Source: an uncultured Lachnospiraceae bacterium
Lineage (GTDB): Bacteria; Bacillota; Clostridia; Lachnospirales; Lachnospiraceae
Assembly: GCA_910589635.1 (NCBI GenBank)
Contig: CAJUTD010000024.1
Location: forward strand, 1 to 38,190
DNA length: 38,190 nucleotides
Direction: 5' to 3'
Shown here piece after piece: positions 15,456 to 23,099 of this stretch (position 1 is the stretch's first letter; every line of letters begins with the position of its first letter). The translations under genes and the position numbers were made by a program. Below the pieces are notes generated by a model. That model saw only the letters and a program-made list of their open reading frames with translations. It ran no database searches and was not told the origin of the DNA.

Positions 15456-17819
15456 AACTTCTTCCTCCTTGTCTTTACTTATCTCTTTTTGCTGCCCTAC
15501 CAGATTTTTCACTCCAGCATTCGCTTGCCGTTTCGGCTTGCGCCCCGGCTTATCCCTTTTTGTACTATAAATATTCTGCATGTTCAGACGCAACGCATTC
15601 GTTACCACACAAAAACTAGACAAGCTCATAGCCGCTGCCCCGAACATGGGGTTCAACTGCCATCCAAAGATGGGAATCCAGAGTCCGGCTGCCAATGGAA
15701 TGCCTATAATATTGTAAATAAATGCCCAAAATAAATTCTCATGTATATTTCTCAGAGAAGCACGACTTAACCGTATGGCCGCCGGTACATCGCTGAGCCG
15801 GCTCTTCATCAGAACAATATCGGCCGCGTCAATGGCAACATCTGTTCCCGCCCCGATAGCAATTCCCATATCGGCCCTTGTCAATGCTGGAGCGTCGTTG
15901 ATTCCATCTCCTACCATGATGACCTTCCCCTCCTGTTGGAGCGAGCGGATCACTGCCTCCTTCCCATCCGGCAGCACACCGGCAATCACCTGGTCTACTC
16001 CGGCCTGCCTGCCGATAGCATTGGCCGTGCCCTCGTTATCACCAGTAAGCATCACTACGCGAAGCCCAAGATTTTTAAGCTCTTTCATGGCTTGCGGGCT
16101 GTCTTCTTTTATGACGTCCGCTACAGCAATCATGCCGTACAACGCTCCATCCCTGGCAAAAAATAACGGCGTCTTCCCCTCCTGCGCTAAATTTCCGGCT
16201 TGCCTTTTTATCTCCTGGGGAATCTTAGCATGGGTGAGGATAAAGGCTTCATTTCCCCCGCATAGAAAACTCCCATCACATCTTCCAGAGAGGCCATTTC
16301 CAGGTTTTATCTGAAATTCAGTCACTTCCCCGGGACGCACATTTTGTTCTCCCGCATAGGAAATTACCGCTTTCGCCAAAGGATGCTCACTCTTCGCCTC
16401 AAGTGTCAGAGCTGTAAACAACAATTCCTGCTCAGTAACTCCCGGCATCGTTACTAAATCTGTGACTTGCGGATCGCCTTTGGTAATCGTCCCTGTCTTG
16501 TCAAGGGCAATAATATCCATCTTTCCAGTTTCTTCCAGGGAGACTGCCGTCTTAAAAAGAATTCCATTCCTGGCACCAATACCGTTGCCAACCATAATTG
16601 CCACCGGTGTCGCCAGCCCTAACGCGCAAGGGCAGCTGATCACCAGCACAGAAATGCCCCTTGCCAGAGCAAAGCCGGTTCCATAGCCCGCAGCCAACCA
16701 AACTACGGTTGTCAACAACGCAATACCGATAACCGTTGGCACAAAAACGCCAGATACCCGGTCTGCGACTTTTGCAATAGGCGCCTTGGTGGCCGCCGCA
16801 TCGCTCACCATGCGGATAATCTGAGCCAAGGTGGTATCTTCCCCCACTCTGGATGCCTGGCATTTGAGGAACCCGGACTGGTTGGCCGTAGCTGCCGACA
16901 CAAGATCTCCTTCTTCTTTATCCACCGGTACACTTTCTCCGGTAAGCGCCGCTTCATTCACCGCACCGCTTCCTTCCAGCACAACTCCATCCACCGGAAT
17001 ATTTTCTCCGGGACGCACTACAAAAATATCACCTTTTTTTAGTTGTTCTATTGGAACCTCTGTTTCCCTGCCGTCTTTGAGAATTACTGCCGTCTTAGGC
17101 GCCAGCTTCATCAGGCCCTTTAATGCATCCGTCGTTTTCCCTTTTGCACGCGCCTCCAGCATTTTTCCAACAGTAATCAATGTCAGGATCATCGCCGCCG
17201 ACTCAAAATAAAACTCATGCATATAGGTCATTACCTGATGCACATCACCTTTTACCTGCGCATCCGTCATAGCAAACAACGCATATGTGCTATATATAAA
17301 GGCTGCCCCTGCACCCATAGCGACAAGCGTATCCATATTCGGCGCACCATGGTAAAAACTCTTCCAACCGCTAATAAAAAATTTCTGGTTCACGACCATA
17401 ATTATCACTGTCAGTAAAAGCTGAACAAGGCCCATCGCCACATGGTTTTCTGATAAAAAATCCGGCAACGGCCAGCCCCACATCATATGTCCCATGGAAA
17501 TGTACATTAAGATCAACAGAAATCCCAAAGAATACAAAAGCCGTTGCTTTAACTGCCGAGTCTCTCTGTCCTCCAAAATAGCCTCATTTGCCTCCACCCG
17601 GGAAGATTGTGCTGACTCAGCCGCTTTGGGAGATGCCCCATATCCCGCTTCCTCCACTGCACGAATAATCTCCGTCTCCCCTGCGGAACCCTCCACACCC
17701 ATGGAATTTGTCAGCAGGCTTACGGAACATGACACAACGCCCGGTACTTTGGAGACAGCTTTCTCCACCCTGGCGCTGCATGCTGCACAGCTCATCCCGG
17801 TCACTGTATATTGCTCCAT
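15246..17819 (-). CDS. copA: Copper-exporting P1B-type ATPase with C-terminal CopZ domain
   Basis: CopA exports Cu(I) across the membrane at the cost of ATP. The 857-residue product has an N-terminal HMA domain (GMSCAAC, Cys11 and Cys14), paired TM segments (from about 93), an actuator domain (TGES, 293-296), the intramembrane CPC (396-398), the phosphorylation motif DKTGT (440-444), the ATP-binding GDGINDAP segment and two last TM segments. A basic linker of about 45 residues then leads into a second, C-terminal HMA domain (MCAHC, Cys800 and Cys803). This is not standard; it resembles a CopZ chaperone joined in frame, and an internal start may release it (see separate entry). The gene follows csoR by 27 bases under a CsoR-type operator. 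Specificity for Cu(I) is inferred from CPC, HMA and CsoR. Confidence 0.95.
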   Translation of the reverse strand: MEQYTVTGMSCAACSARVEKAVSKVPGVVSCSVSLLTNSMGVEGSAGETEIIRAVEEAGYGASPKAAESAQSSRVEANEAILEDRETRQLKQRLLYSLGFLLILMYISMGHMMWGWPLPDFLSENHVAMGLVQLLLTVIIMVVNQKFFISGWKSFYHGAPNMDTLVAMGAGAAFIYSTYALFAMTDAQVKGDVHQVMTYMHEFYFESAAMILTLITVGKMLEARAKGKTTDALKGLMKLAPKTAVILKDGRETEVPIEQLKKGDIFVVRPGENIPVDGVVLEGSGAVNEAALTGESVPVDKEEGDLVSAATANQSGFLKCQASRVGEDTTLAQIIRMVSDAAATKAPIAKVADRVSGVFVPTVIGIALLTTVVWLAAGYGTGFALARGISVLVISCPCALGLATPVAIMVGNGIGARNGILFKTAVSLEETGKMDIIALDKTGTITKGDPQVTDLVTMPGVTEQELLFTALTLEAKSEHPLAKAVISYAGEQNVRPGEVTEFQIKPGNGLSGRCDGSFLCGGNEAFILTHAKIPQEIKRQAGNLAQEGKTPLFFARDGALYGMIAVADVIKEDSPQAMKELKNLGLRVVMLTGDNEGTANAIGRQAGVDQVIAGVLPDGKEAVIRSLQQEGKVIMVGDGINDAPALTRADMGIAIGAGTDVAIDAADIVLMKSRLSDVPAAIRLSRASLRNIHENLFWAFIYNIIGIPLAAGLWIPIFGWQLNPMFGAAAMSLSSFCVVTNALRLNMQNIYSTKRDKPGRKPKRQANAGVKNLVGQQKEISKDKEEEVMQKTMKIEGMMCAHCEAAVKKSLEEIPGVETAQVSHEAGTAIVSLTEEISDDVLRKAVEDKDYKVVSVE

Positions 17820-17846
17820 TGATAGCTCCTTTCTTTTCGTGACAAT

Positions 17847-18152
17847 TTACTTCATCAATTTCTGCAAAATAGATACCAGTTCATCTATGGCCTCCTCCCT
17901 GCCCTCCCGGACATCATCGGCCACACAAGTCTTAATATGGTTAGCCAACAGTATCTTGTTAAAACTATTCAACGCCGCATTCACTGCCGCTACCTGTACC
18001 AATATATCAATACAGTAAGCATCTCGTTCTACCATACCCTTGATTCCCCGTACCTGTCCTTCAATACGATTCAGCCGATTCACCAAATCTTTATACTCCT
18101 TCTCCGAACGTTCCTTCGTCTTATGAAAACCGCATTCTTTTTGTTCCGGCAT
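17847..18152 (-). CDS. csoR: Copper-sensing transcriptional repressor CsoR
   Basis: This is a DUF156-family all-helical repressor that leaves DNA when Cu(I) binds. From ATG 18152 (AAGGAGG 7-8 bases upstream) it has 101 residues. The Cu(I) ligands are Cys47 (DAYCIDIL), His72 and Cys76 (NHIKTC). The spacing of 25 and 4 matches the characterised M. tuberculosis protein (C36, H61, C65), which argues for copper over the nickel or formaldehyde relatives. RLNRIEGQVRGIKGMVE is the family signature. A longer in-frame extension to 18236 runs across the promoter and is rejected. It is autoregulated with copA through the palindrome at 18211-18231. Confidence 0.95.
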   Translation of the reverse strand: MPEQKECGFHKTKERSEKEYKDLVNRLNRIEGQVRGIKGMVERDAYCIDILVQVAAVNAALNSFNKILLANHIKTCVADDVREGREEAIDELVSILQKLMK

Positions 18153-18207
18153 CAACTTTCCTCCTTTGCACACTTTCTTATACCGTAGTATTCCCTTGAC
18201 AAAATAC

Positions 18208-18236
18208 ATTATATACCCCTTGGAGGTATATTGCAA
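18208..18236 (-). promoter_or_regulatory. Sigma-A promoter of csoR-copA
   Basis: On the minus strand TTGCAA (18231-18236) and a perfect TATAAT (18208-18213) are 17 bases apart. The whole spacer is occupied by the CsoR-type palindrome, so repressor binding would block RNA polymerase. Confidence 0.85.
18211..18231. promoter_or_regulatory. CsoR operator
   Basis: ATATACC - 7 bases - GGTATAT is a perfect 7-7-7 palindrome with the TACC...GGTA core typical of CsoR sites. It overlaps the promoter spacer and the -10 of csoR-copA. Confidence 0.8.
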
Positions 18237-18243
18237 GTCTATC

Positions 18244-18272
18244 TGGAAATTTTTTGCGAATTGTATTATAAT
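18244..18272 (+). promoter_or_regulatory. Possible promoter of the yprB-like gene
   Basis: TGGAAA (18244-18249, 4 of 6 match to the -35 consensus) is 17 bases from a perfect TATAAT (18267-18272). If used, the exonuclease mRNA would carry a leader of about 240 bases including the whole multi-hairpin element. I found no better promoter between the element and the gene. Confidence 0.45.
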
Positions 18273-18317
18273 TGGTTACAGTTTACAGATTTGATGATTC
18301 TTTGCCAAAAACATGAG

Positions 18318-18374
18318 GCGAGGCTGCCGCACTAATATATTTACTCGTTCAAAAGGTCTTGCCGCTTACGCGGC
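18318..18374 (+). repeat. Dispersed repeat, copy 2
   Basis: This matches 634-690 at 53 of 57 bases (about 93 percent) in the same orientation. It forms the left end of the larger structured element that continues to about 18474. Confidence 0.85.
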
Positions 18375-18474
18375 AAAGACAGAATGTACAAAAATCACTC
18401 TGGGAAGCTAGCTTCCCAAGATAATTTTTGTACATGTTGTTTACATTGCTTTGCAATGTAAACCTTTTGAACGA
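18345..18474 (+). other. Cloverleaf-like multi-hairpin element
   Basis: A perfect 12-bp outer stem (TCGTTCAAAAGG 18345-18356 with CCTTTTGAACGA 18463-18474) encloses three successive hairpins. The first is GCCGC-TTAC-GCGGC with flanking GTCTT/AAAGAC (18356-18380). The second is an 11-bp stem TGTACAAAAAT/ATTTTTGTACA (18385-18395 with 18424-18434) capped by the 18-base palindrome TGGGAAGCTAGCTTCCCA (18401-18418). The third is GTTTACATTGC-TTT-GCAATGTAAAC (18439-18463, 11 bp). Together nearly every base is paired. It may be a miniature mobile element (MITE or REP-like) or a structured leader RNA. The left end is repeated at 634-690 in a different context, which favours a dispersed element. Confidence 0.75.
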
Positions 18475-18521
18475 ATCTATAGCAACCATCGCACTACACA
18501 CTTTTACTAACGGAGGAAACC

Positions 18522-19565
18522 ATGAAGATATGGCAGAATGAAGCGGTATTTACTGCGGAACATCCAATTACGGAAGAAGTATTCACAGAATCCGCGCTTT
18601 TTTTTGATATTGAGACAACCGGCTTTTCCCCCATAAACACACACATCTACCTGATTGGATGTGCCGCAAGGAGGGGACAGCTCATCTGCGTCACACAATT
18701 TTTTGCAGAAAAACCTCAGGAAGAAAAAGCCATCCTCACTGCTTTTTCCAAATTAGCAAACCAATATGAACTCCTGATTTCGTATAATGGCCGGGGATTT
18801 GACATCCCCTACCTTCAAAAGCGCACAGAATATTATGGGTTTCATGAAAAGAAGAATCTCGCGCACTTGGATATTTTCCGGGAAATGTCCAAATTTAAAC
18901 TTATCCTCCGGCTTCCCAACCTCAAACAAAAATCCTTGGAAACATTTCTTGGAATTGAGCGGGAAGATAAATATTCTGGGGGCGACTTAGTTAATGTCTA
19001 TCTTGATTACACCAGACAACCAGACGATGAAAAAGCCTCTCTTTTACAGCTCCATAATTACGAAGATTTATTGGGAATGCCCAAACTTCTTCCCATCCTC
19101 TCTTATCCCAGGCTGTTTGAGGGAGATTTTGACGTCCTCTCCTGTGAGAAAAATTCATATCAATCATATGAAGGCACACAGGAACTGGAAATGATTATGA
19201 CGCTTGGACTTAATACCCCATTACCCAAACGTTTCTCTTTTGGCAGACAGGACATTTATCTCACAGCCTACGACAGGCAGGCAAAACTTAAAATTTCCAT
19301 TTACCAGGGCGAATTGAAATATTTTTACCCCAATTATAGGGATTATTATTTCCTTCCAGAGGAAGACCGCGCCATACACAAAAGCGTGGCATTCTATGTC
19401 GACAAGAATTTTCGCACAAAAGCAAAAGCCGCCACCTGCTATAGCAAGAAAACCGGCTGCTTTCTGCCGCAATATGAAGAGGTGGACGATGATTTCACAG
19501 GTTCCTTAGAACTTCAGAAAAAATATGCACTGCATTTATTAGAATATCTTAAAAAGCAGGCATAG
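18522..19565 (+). CDS. YprB-like ribonuclease H-fold exonuclease
   Basis: The 347-residue product has a DnaQ/RNase H-like fold of the YprB_RNaseH_like type. The DEDD-type motifs are FFDIETTGFSP (about residues 27-37), SYNGRGFDIPYLQ (about 87-99), a third acidic segment around AHLDIFRE, and YEDLLGM (about 182-188) near the end of the nuclease domain. A C-terminal region of about 150 residues is less conserved and includes a tetratricopeptide-free mixed segment rich in Tyr and Lys. The start has GGAGG 5 bases upstream. In Bacillus the homologous domain is fused or adjacent to a helicase; here the gene stands alone on the plus strand. The substrate is unknown. Confidence 0.85.
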   Translation: MKIWQNEAVFTAEHPITEEVFTESALFFDIETTGFSPINTHIYLIGCAARRGQLICVTQFFAEKPQEEKAILTAFSKLANQYELLISYNGRGFDIPYLQKRTEYYGFHEKKNLAHLDIFREMSKFKLILRLPNLKQKSLETFLGIEREDKYSGGDLVNVYLDYTRQPDDEKASLLQLHNYEDLLGMPKLLPILSYPRLFEGDFDVLSCEKNSYQSYEGTQELEMIMTLGLNTPLPKRFSFGRQDIYLTAYDRQAKLKISIYQGELKYFYPNYRDYYFLPEEDRAIHKSVAFYVDKNFRTKAKAATCYSKKTGCFLPQYEEVDDDFTGSLELQKKYALHLLEYLKKQA

Positions 19566-19596
19566 ACACCAATCACTATTAGACAATCTATGCCTG
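19557..19596 (-). terminator. Hairpin at the 3' end of the exonuclease gene, terminator for cheR operon
   Basis: CAGGCATAGA (19557-19566) and TCTATGCCTG (19587-19596) form a perfect 10-bp stem with a 20-base loop. On the minus strand the stem is followed by CTTTTTAAG, so it suits a terminator for the convergent cheR transcript. On the plus strand it is followed only by AAAATT. The left arm overlaps the last codons of the exonuclease gene. Confidence 0.55.
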
Positions 19597-19620
19597 AAAA
19601 TTCACTTTAGAAGATAACAA

Positions 19621-19651
19621 TGCGCCCCCTGCTAAAAATTGCAGGGGACGC
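19621..19651. terminator. GC-rich hairpin between convergent yprB-like gene and cheR
   Basis: TGCG-C-CCCCTGC (19621-19632) pairs with GCAGGGG-A-CGCA (19641-19651) around TAAAAATT, with one C/A mismatch. It is strong and lies between convergent genes, but neither side has a good U tract. It may act as a transcription barrier or mRNA-protecting stem. Confidence 0.45.
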
Positions 19652-19676
19652 AAAAAAGGGGATATAGATATCAAAA

Positions 19677-20450
19677 CTAATTCTTCTGGAAGAAAAAAGA
19701 TTGATGTCTCTGATAATTCAATTCTTTATAATTCATAATCTGCTCGGTACTTCCAATAAAGAGAACGCCTTGCGACGCCAACGCCGCATTAAACTTCTTA
19801 TAAATCTCTTCCTTCGCCTCTTCTGTAAAATAAATCAATACATTTCTGCACACAATCAAATGGCAGCCAGTAGGATAAGTATCCCGGAGCAAATTATGTT
19901 CTTTGAATTCTACCTGACGTTTAATCTCATTGGAAATCTGATAGGAACTCCCTACCTTGGTAAAATATTTCTTTTTGAAATCCGCCGGCACAGCAGCTAT
20001 GCTTTTCTCGTTATAGAGCCCCAGCCGTGCCTTATCAAGCACTTGTTTATCAATATCTGTGGCTGTAATGTGAATCTGATTCAACGGTATATGCCGGGAC
20101 AAGGCCATAACCAGCGAATAGGGCTCGTCGCCTGTGGAACAGGCAGCGCTCCAGACTTTCAGATTCTTGCCAAATTTCTTAATCAGCGCTGGAAATACGC
20201 TCTTATCCAAAATCTCCCACTGCTCAGGATTCCGATAAAATTCCGACACATTAATTGTGAGAAAATTTACAAACTGCTCAAACTTCTCTTCATCTTTCTT
20301 GATTAACGCCACATAATCCTTATAACTTTTGATTCCATTTTTAGAAATCAGCGTATCGATCCGGCGCTTCATCTGCTTTTCTTTGTATGAATTCAAATCA
20401 ATTTTAGTTAATGCTAAAATATCTTTTTTGAAATCCTCATATCCGTTCAT
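19677..20450 (-). CDS. cheR: CheR-type protein-glutamate O-methyltransferase
   Basis: CheR methylates glutamates on chemoreceptors using SAM. The 257-residue product has the small helical N-domain (about 1-75, LDSYKEKQMKRRIDTLI region with basic residues) and a Rossmann methyltransferase domain: LKVWSAACSTGDEPYSLVMAL is the SAM-binding loop, and HITATDIDKQVLDKARLGLY, CRNVLIYF and GVLFIGSTEQI are family motifs. There is no C-terminal receptor-tethering TPR. No other chemotaxis gene is in the window. It lies 9 bases after rpsA, at the end of the murR-cmk-ispH-rpsA run. Confidence 0.93.
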   Translation of the reverse strand: MNGYEDFKKDILALTKIDLNSYKEKQMKRRIDTLISKNGIKSYKDYVALIKKDEEKFEQFVNFLTINVSEFYRNPEQWEILDKSVFPALIKKFGKNLKVWSAACSTGDEPYSLVMALSRHIPLNQIHITATDIDKQVLDKARLGLYNEKSIAAVPADFKKKYFTKVGSSYQISNEIKRQVEFKEHNLLRDTYPTGCHLIVCRNVLIYFTEEAKEEIYKKFNAALASQGVLFIGSTEQIMNYKELNYQRHQSFFFQKN

Positions 20451-20459
20451 GAAATTCCT

Positions 20460-21575
20460 CTATTCTTCCTCAACAGATTCTTCCACACCATCTTCCACAA
20501 GCTCGGCTGCCGGCTCTTCCGTCGAAGCAAGCAACGCTTTCAGGCTCAGGCTGATTTTCTTCTCTTCCTCGTTGAAATCAACAATCTTAGCCTCTATCTC
20601 CTGCCCAATCTTAAGTACGTCTGCCGGTTTCTCCACATGTTCTTTGGAAATCTGTGATACATGCAAAAGTGCATCTACACCAGGCGCCAATTCTACGAAT
20701 GCGCCAAAGTCTGTCATTCTTGCAACTACGCCCTTAATTATTGTACCTACTGCATATTTCTCTGAAGCATCTTTCCACGGATTTTCATCCTCAAACTTCA
20801 TGCTGAGCGCAATCTTCTTCTCGTTAATGTCTTTGATAAATACTCTGACAACTTCACCAACTTTGAATACCTTCTTGGGATTCTCAACCCTTCCCCAAGA
20901 CATTTCAGAAATATGAAGAAGTCCGTCTGCGCCGCCCAAATCAATAAATGCGCCGAAATCTGTCACGTTCTTGACAGTTCCTTCTAAAACATCGCCAACA
21001 TTGATTCTCGCAAATAATTCTTTCTGCATCTCTTCCTTCTTAGCAAGCAACAGCTGCTTCCTGTCGCCGATGATTCTTCTTCTGCGCGGGTTGAATTCCG
21101 TGATAACAAATTCAATCTCCTGGTCTTTATACTTGCCAAGATCCTTCTCGTATGTATCAGAAACCAGGCTTGCAGGAATGAATATCCTCGCTTCGTCAAT
21201 TACAACGCTCAAACCGCCCTCTAATACCTGTACAACTTTGGCCTTCAATACTTCCTGGGCATTGAACGCCTCTTCCAGCTTCTTACTTCCTCTCTCAGCA
21301 GCCAGACGCTTGTAGGTCAAAAGCACCTGCCCTTCACCGTCATTTACTTTCAGAACCTTTGATTCCATGGTGTCTCCTACGGAAACTACGGTAGTCAAAT
21401 CGACGTTGGGCTCATTCGTATACTCATTTCGGGTAATAATCCCATCGGACTTGTAACCAATATTCAAGATGATCTCGTCTGGTTTCACATCAATAACGGT
21501 ACCTTCGACTACCTCCCCATTTCTTATTGTTTTAAATGATTCATCTAACATTTGTTCAAAACTCATTTCTGACAT
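20460..21575 (-). CDS. rpsA: S1 RNA-binding domain protein (30S ribosomal protein S1 type)
   Basis: The 371-residue product holds four S1 domains: GEVVEGTVIDVKPDEIILNIG, VLKAKVVQVLEGGLSVVIDE, GDVLEGTVKNVTDFGAFIDL (with DGLLHISEMSW) and GTIIKGVVARMTDFGAFVEL (with DALLHVSQIS). An acidic tail rich in Glu ends the protein. Gram-negative S1 has six domains; the four-domain form is usual in Firmicutes. The ATG at 21575 (MSEMSFEQML) has GAGGAGG 9 bases upstream, located inside ispH. The start overlaps the ispH end by 20 bases in another frame, so translation is coupled. Many Clostridia carry an IspH-RpsA fusion; here they are separate. Confidence 0.93.
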   Translation of the reverse strand: MSEMSFEQMLDESFKTIRNGEVVEGTVIDVKPDEIILNIGYKSDGIITRNEYTNEPNVDLTTVVSVGDTMESKVLKVNDGEGQVLLTYKRLAAERGSKKLEEAFNAQEVLKAKVVQVLEGGLSVVIDEARIFIPASLVSDTYEKDLGKYKDQEIEFVITEFNPRRRRIIGDRKQLLLAKKEEMQKELFARINVGDVLEGTVKNVTDFGAFIDLGGADGLLHISEMSWGRVENPKKVFKVGEVVRVFIKDINEKKIALSMKFEDENPWKDASEKYAVGTIIKGVVARMTDFGAFVELAPGVDALLHVSQISKEHVEKPADVLKIGQEIEAKIVDFNEEEKKISLSLKALLASTEEPAAELVEDGVEESVEEE

Positions 21576-22413
21576 TTTTTTGAACCTCCTCAATAATTTT
21601 GTTTTGGGTAGATGCCCCTGCGGTAATACCTACGCTATTAATGAACCGTAATTTAGACAAGTCCAAATCCCTGAGTGTCTGTATATAGCAAGTATTTTCA
21701 CATTCTTTTTTACATATTTCAAATAGCTTTTGCGTATTGGAACTATTCTTCCCACCGACCACAATCATGGCTTCCACCTCAGCGGCGATTGCCTTTGCCT
21801 CAGCCTGCCTCTCCTGGGTCGCATTGCAAATCGTATTTAAAACAATTATATCATAACCTTTTTTTGAAATAATTTCAACTAGTTCTTGAAATTTCTTGTT
21901 GTTAAATGTCGTCTGTGAAACTATACAGACCTTTTTTCCAGTCTCCAACAAAAATTCATGTGCCTCTTCAACCGTTGAAATTACGCTGGTTTGGGCAATA
22001 TTGGAGCTCCAGCCTTTGATGCCTTCGACCTCAGGATGATTTTCGTTACCAATAATTAGCACATGGCATCCCTCACGGCTGTACTGCTCCACAATTCGGT
22101 GTATTTTCTGTACAAAGGGGCATGTGGCGTCCACATATGGGATATTCTCTGCTTCAAGCAGCTCATAAACTGACTTGCCCACGCCGTGGGAACGGATAAT
22201 AACCGTACCATCCCGGCAATTTTTAAGCTCCTGGGCCGTCTCCACCACACAAACGCCTTTTTCTTCCAAATCCGCCACAACTTCCTCATTGTGTATAATA
22301 GGGCCAAACGTATATATTTTTCCGTTCTTGCGCTCCACTTGCTCATAAACCGTGTCTACGGCACGCCTGACACCGAAGCAGAACCCCGCGCTTTTTGCCA
22401 AAATCACTTTCAT
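21556..22413 (-). CDS. ispH: 4-hydroxy-3-methylbut-2-enyl diphosphate reductase
   Basis: IspH (LytB) is the last MEP-pathway enzyme and makes IPP and DMAPP using a 4Fe-4S cluster. The 285-residue product shows the three cluster cysteines in SAGFCFGVRRAVD (about Cys12), VDATCPFVQKIH (about Cys96) and NTICNATQERQ (about Cys195). VIIRSHGVGK, GNENHPEVEGIKGW and GITAGASTQNKIIEEV are also family motifs. Its start overlaps the cmk stop by 4 bases (ATGA). Near its end an A7 run lies at the point where a one-base loss would join it in frame to rpsA. Confidence 0.97.
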   Translation of the reverse strand: MKVILAKSAGFCFGVRRAVDTVYEQVERKNGKIYTFGPIIHNEEVVADLEEKGVCVVETAQELKNCRDGTVIIRSHGVGKSVYELLEAENIPYVDATCPFVQKIHRIVEQYSREGCHVLIIGNENHPEVEGIKGWSSNIAQTSVISTVEEAHEFLLETGKKVCIVSQTTFNNKKFQELVEIISKKGYDIIVLNTICNATQERQAEAKAIAAEVEAMIVVGGKNSSNTQKLFEICKKECENTCYIQTLRDLDLSKLRFINSVGITAGASTQNKIIEEVQKNVRNEF

Positions 22414-23078
22414 ATCTTCGCGTCCCTGACAATCTGTAAAATTTTCGCCACAACTTCTTCAATTGACATCTCAGAACTGTCCACCAAAATTGCGTCCTCC
22501 GCCTGCCTTAAGGGTGAAATCTCACGCGTCATATCACGATGATCGCGTTTTTCAATATCCTCACAGATTTCCTCAAGACTGCATTCGGCGCCCTTTTCCT
22601 GCAATTCCAGGAATCTCCGCTTTCCGCGTGTCTCTACACTCGCTGTCAGATAAATTTTCACCTGTGCATTCGGCAGCACGCAAGTGCCTATATCCCGGCC
22701 ATCCATAATTAAATCTGTGGTCTGTGCCATCTCACGCTGGAGTTGTGTCAATTTTTCCCGCACAGGGGCATATACACTAACCGAGGATGTCATCTTTCCC
22801 ACTTCCTCCGTGCGGATAAATCCGTTTACATTCTCTCCATTCAAAAATACCTGCTGTTCCCCATTCTCATTGGAAAGGGTTACGGTAATCTGTCCACACG
22901 ATTCTGTAATTGCCGCCTCATCATCAGCCGCAATCCCCGCACGCAGAAAATACAAGGCCATTGCGCGGTACATCGCACCAGTATCAACATAGATATAAGA
23001 CAGCTCTTTTGCCACTCTCTTGGCAATCGTGCTTTTCCCAGCTCCCGCCGGGCCGTCAATCGCGATATTAAATGCCAT
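22410..23078 (-). CDS. cmk: Cytidylate kinase
   Basis: Cmk phosphorylates CMP and dCMP. The 222-residue product starts with the P-loop IAIDGPAGAGKSTIAKRVAKEL and carries the LID/NMP segments YVDTGAMYRAMA, TDLIMDGRDIGTCVLPNA and the KIYLTASVETRGKRR and RDHRDMTREISPLRQAEDAI motifs. The gene order cmk-ispH-rpsA is common in Clostridia. It follows the flavoprotein gene by 21 bases. Confidence 0.97.
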   Translation of the reverse strand: MAFNIAIDGPAGAGKSTIAKRVAKELSYIYVDTGAMYRAMALYFLRAGIAADDEAAITESCGQITVTLSNENGEQQVFLNGENVNGFIRTEEVGKMTSSVSVYAPVREKLTQLQREMAQTTDLIMDGRDIGTCVLPNAQVKIYLTASVETRGKRRFLELQEKGAECSLEEICEDIEKRDHRDMTREISPLRQAEDAILVDSSEMSIEEVVAKILQIVRDAKI

Positions 23079-23099
23079 CTGGCTTCCTCCAATTCTATT

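Larger units (their letters stand above)
18153..18521. other. Divergent intergenic region csoR / yprB-like gene
   Basis: The 369 bases contain the csoR leader, promoter and operator (18208-18236), a possible plus-strand promoter (18244-18272), a GT/AT-rich stretch (18273-18315), the repeat and multi-hairpin element (18318-18474) and the yprB ribosome site (GGAGG at 18512-18516). I see no ORF of note on either strand. Confidence 0.7.

Noticed and set aside
18328..18496. CGCACTA direct repeats as target-site duplication of the hairpin element
   Set aside because: CGCACTA occurs at 18328-18334 and 18490-18496, but the left copy is within the part shared with 634-690, so it belongs to the repeat itself and not to a duplicated target.
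19701..20306. 201-codon plus-strand frame opposite cheR
   Set aside because: It is antisense to a well-conserved methyltransferase and lacks a ribosome site.
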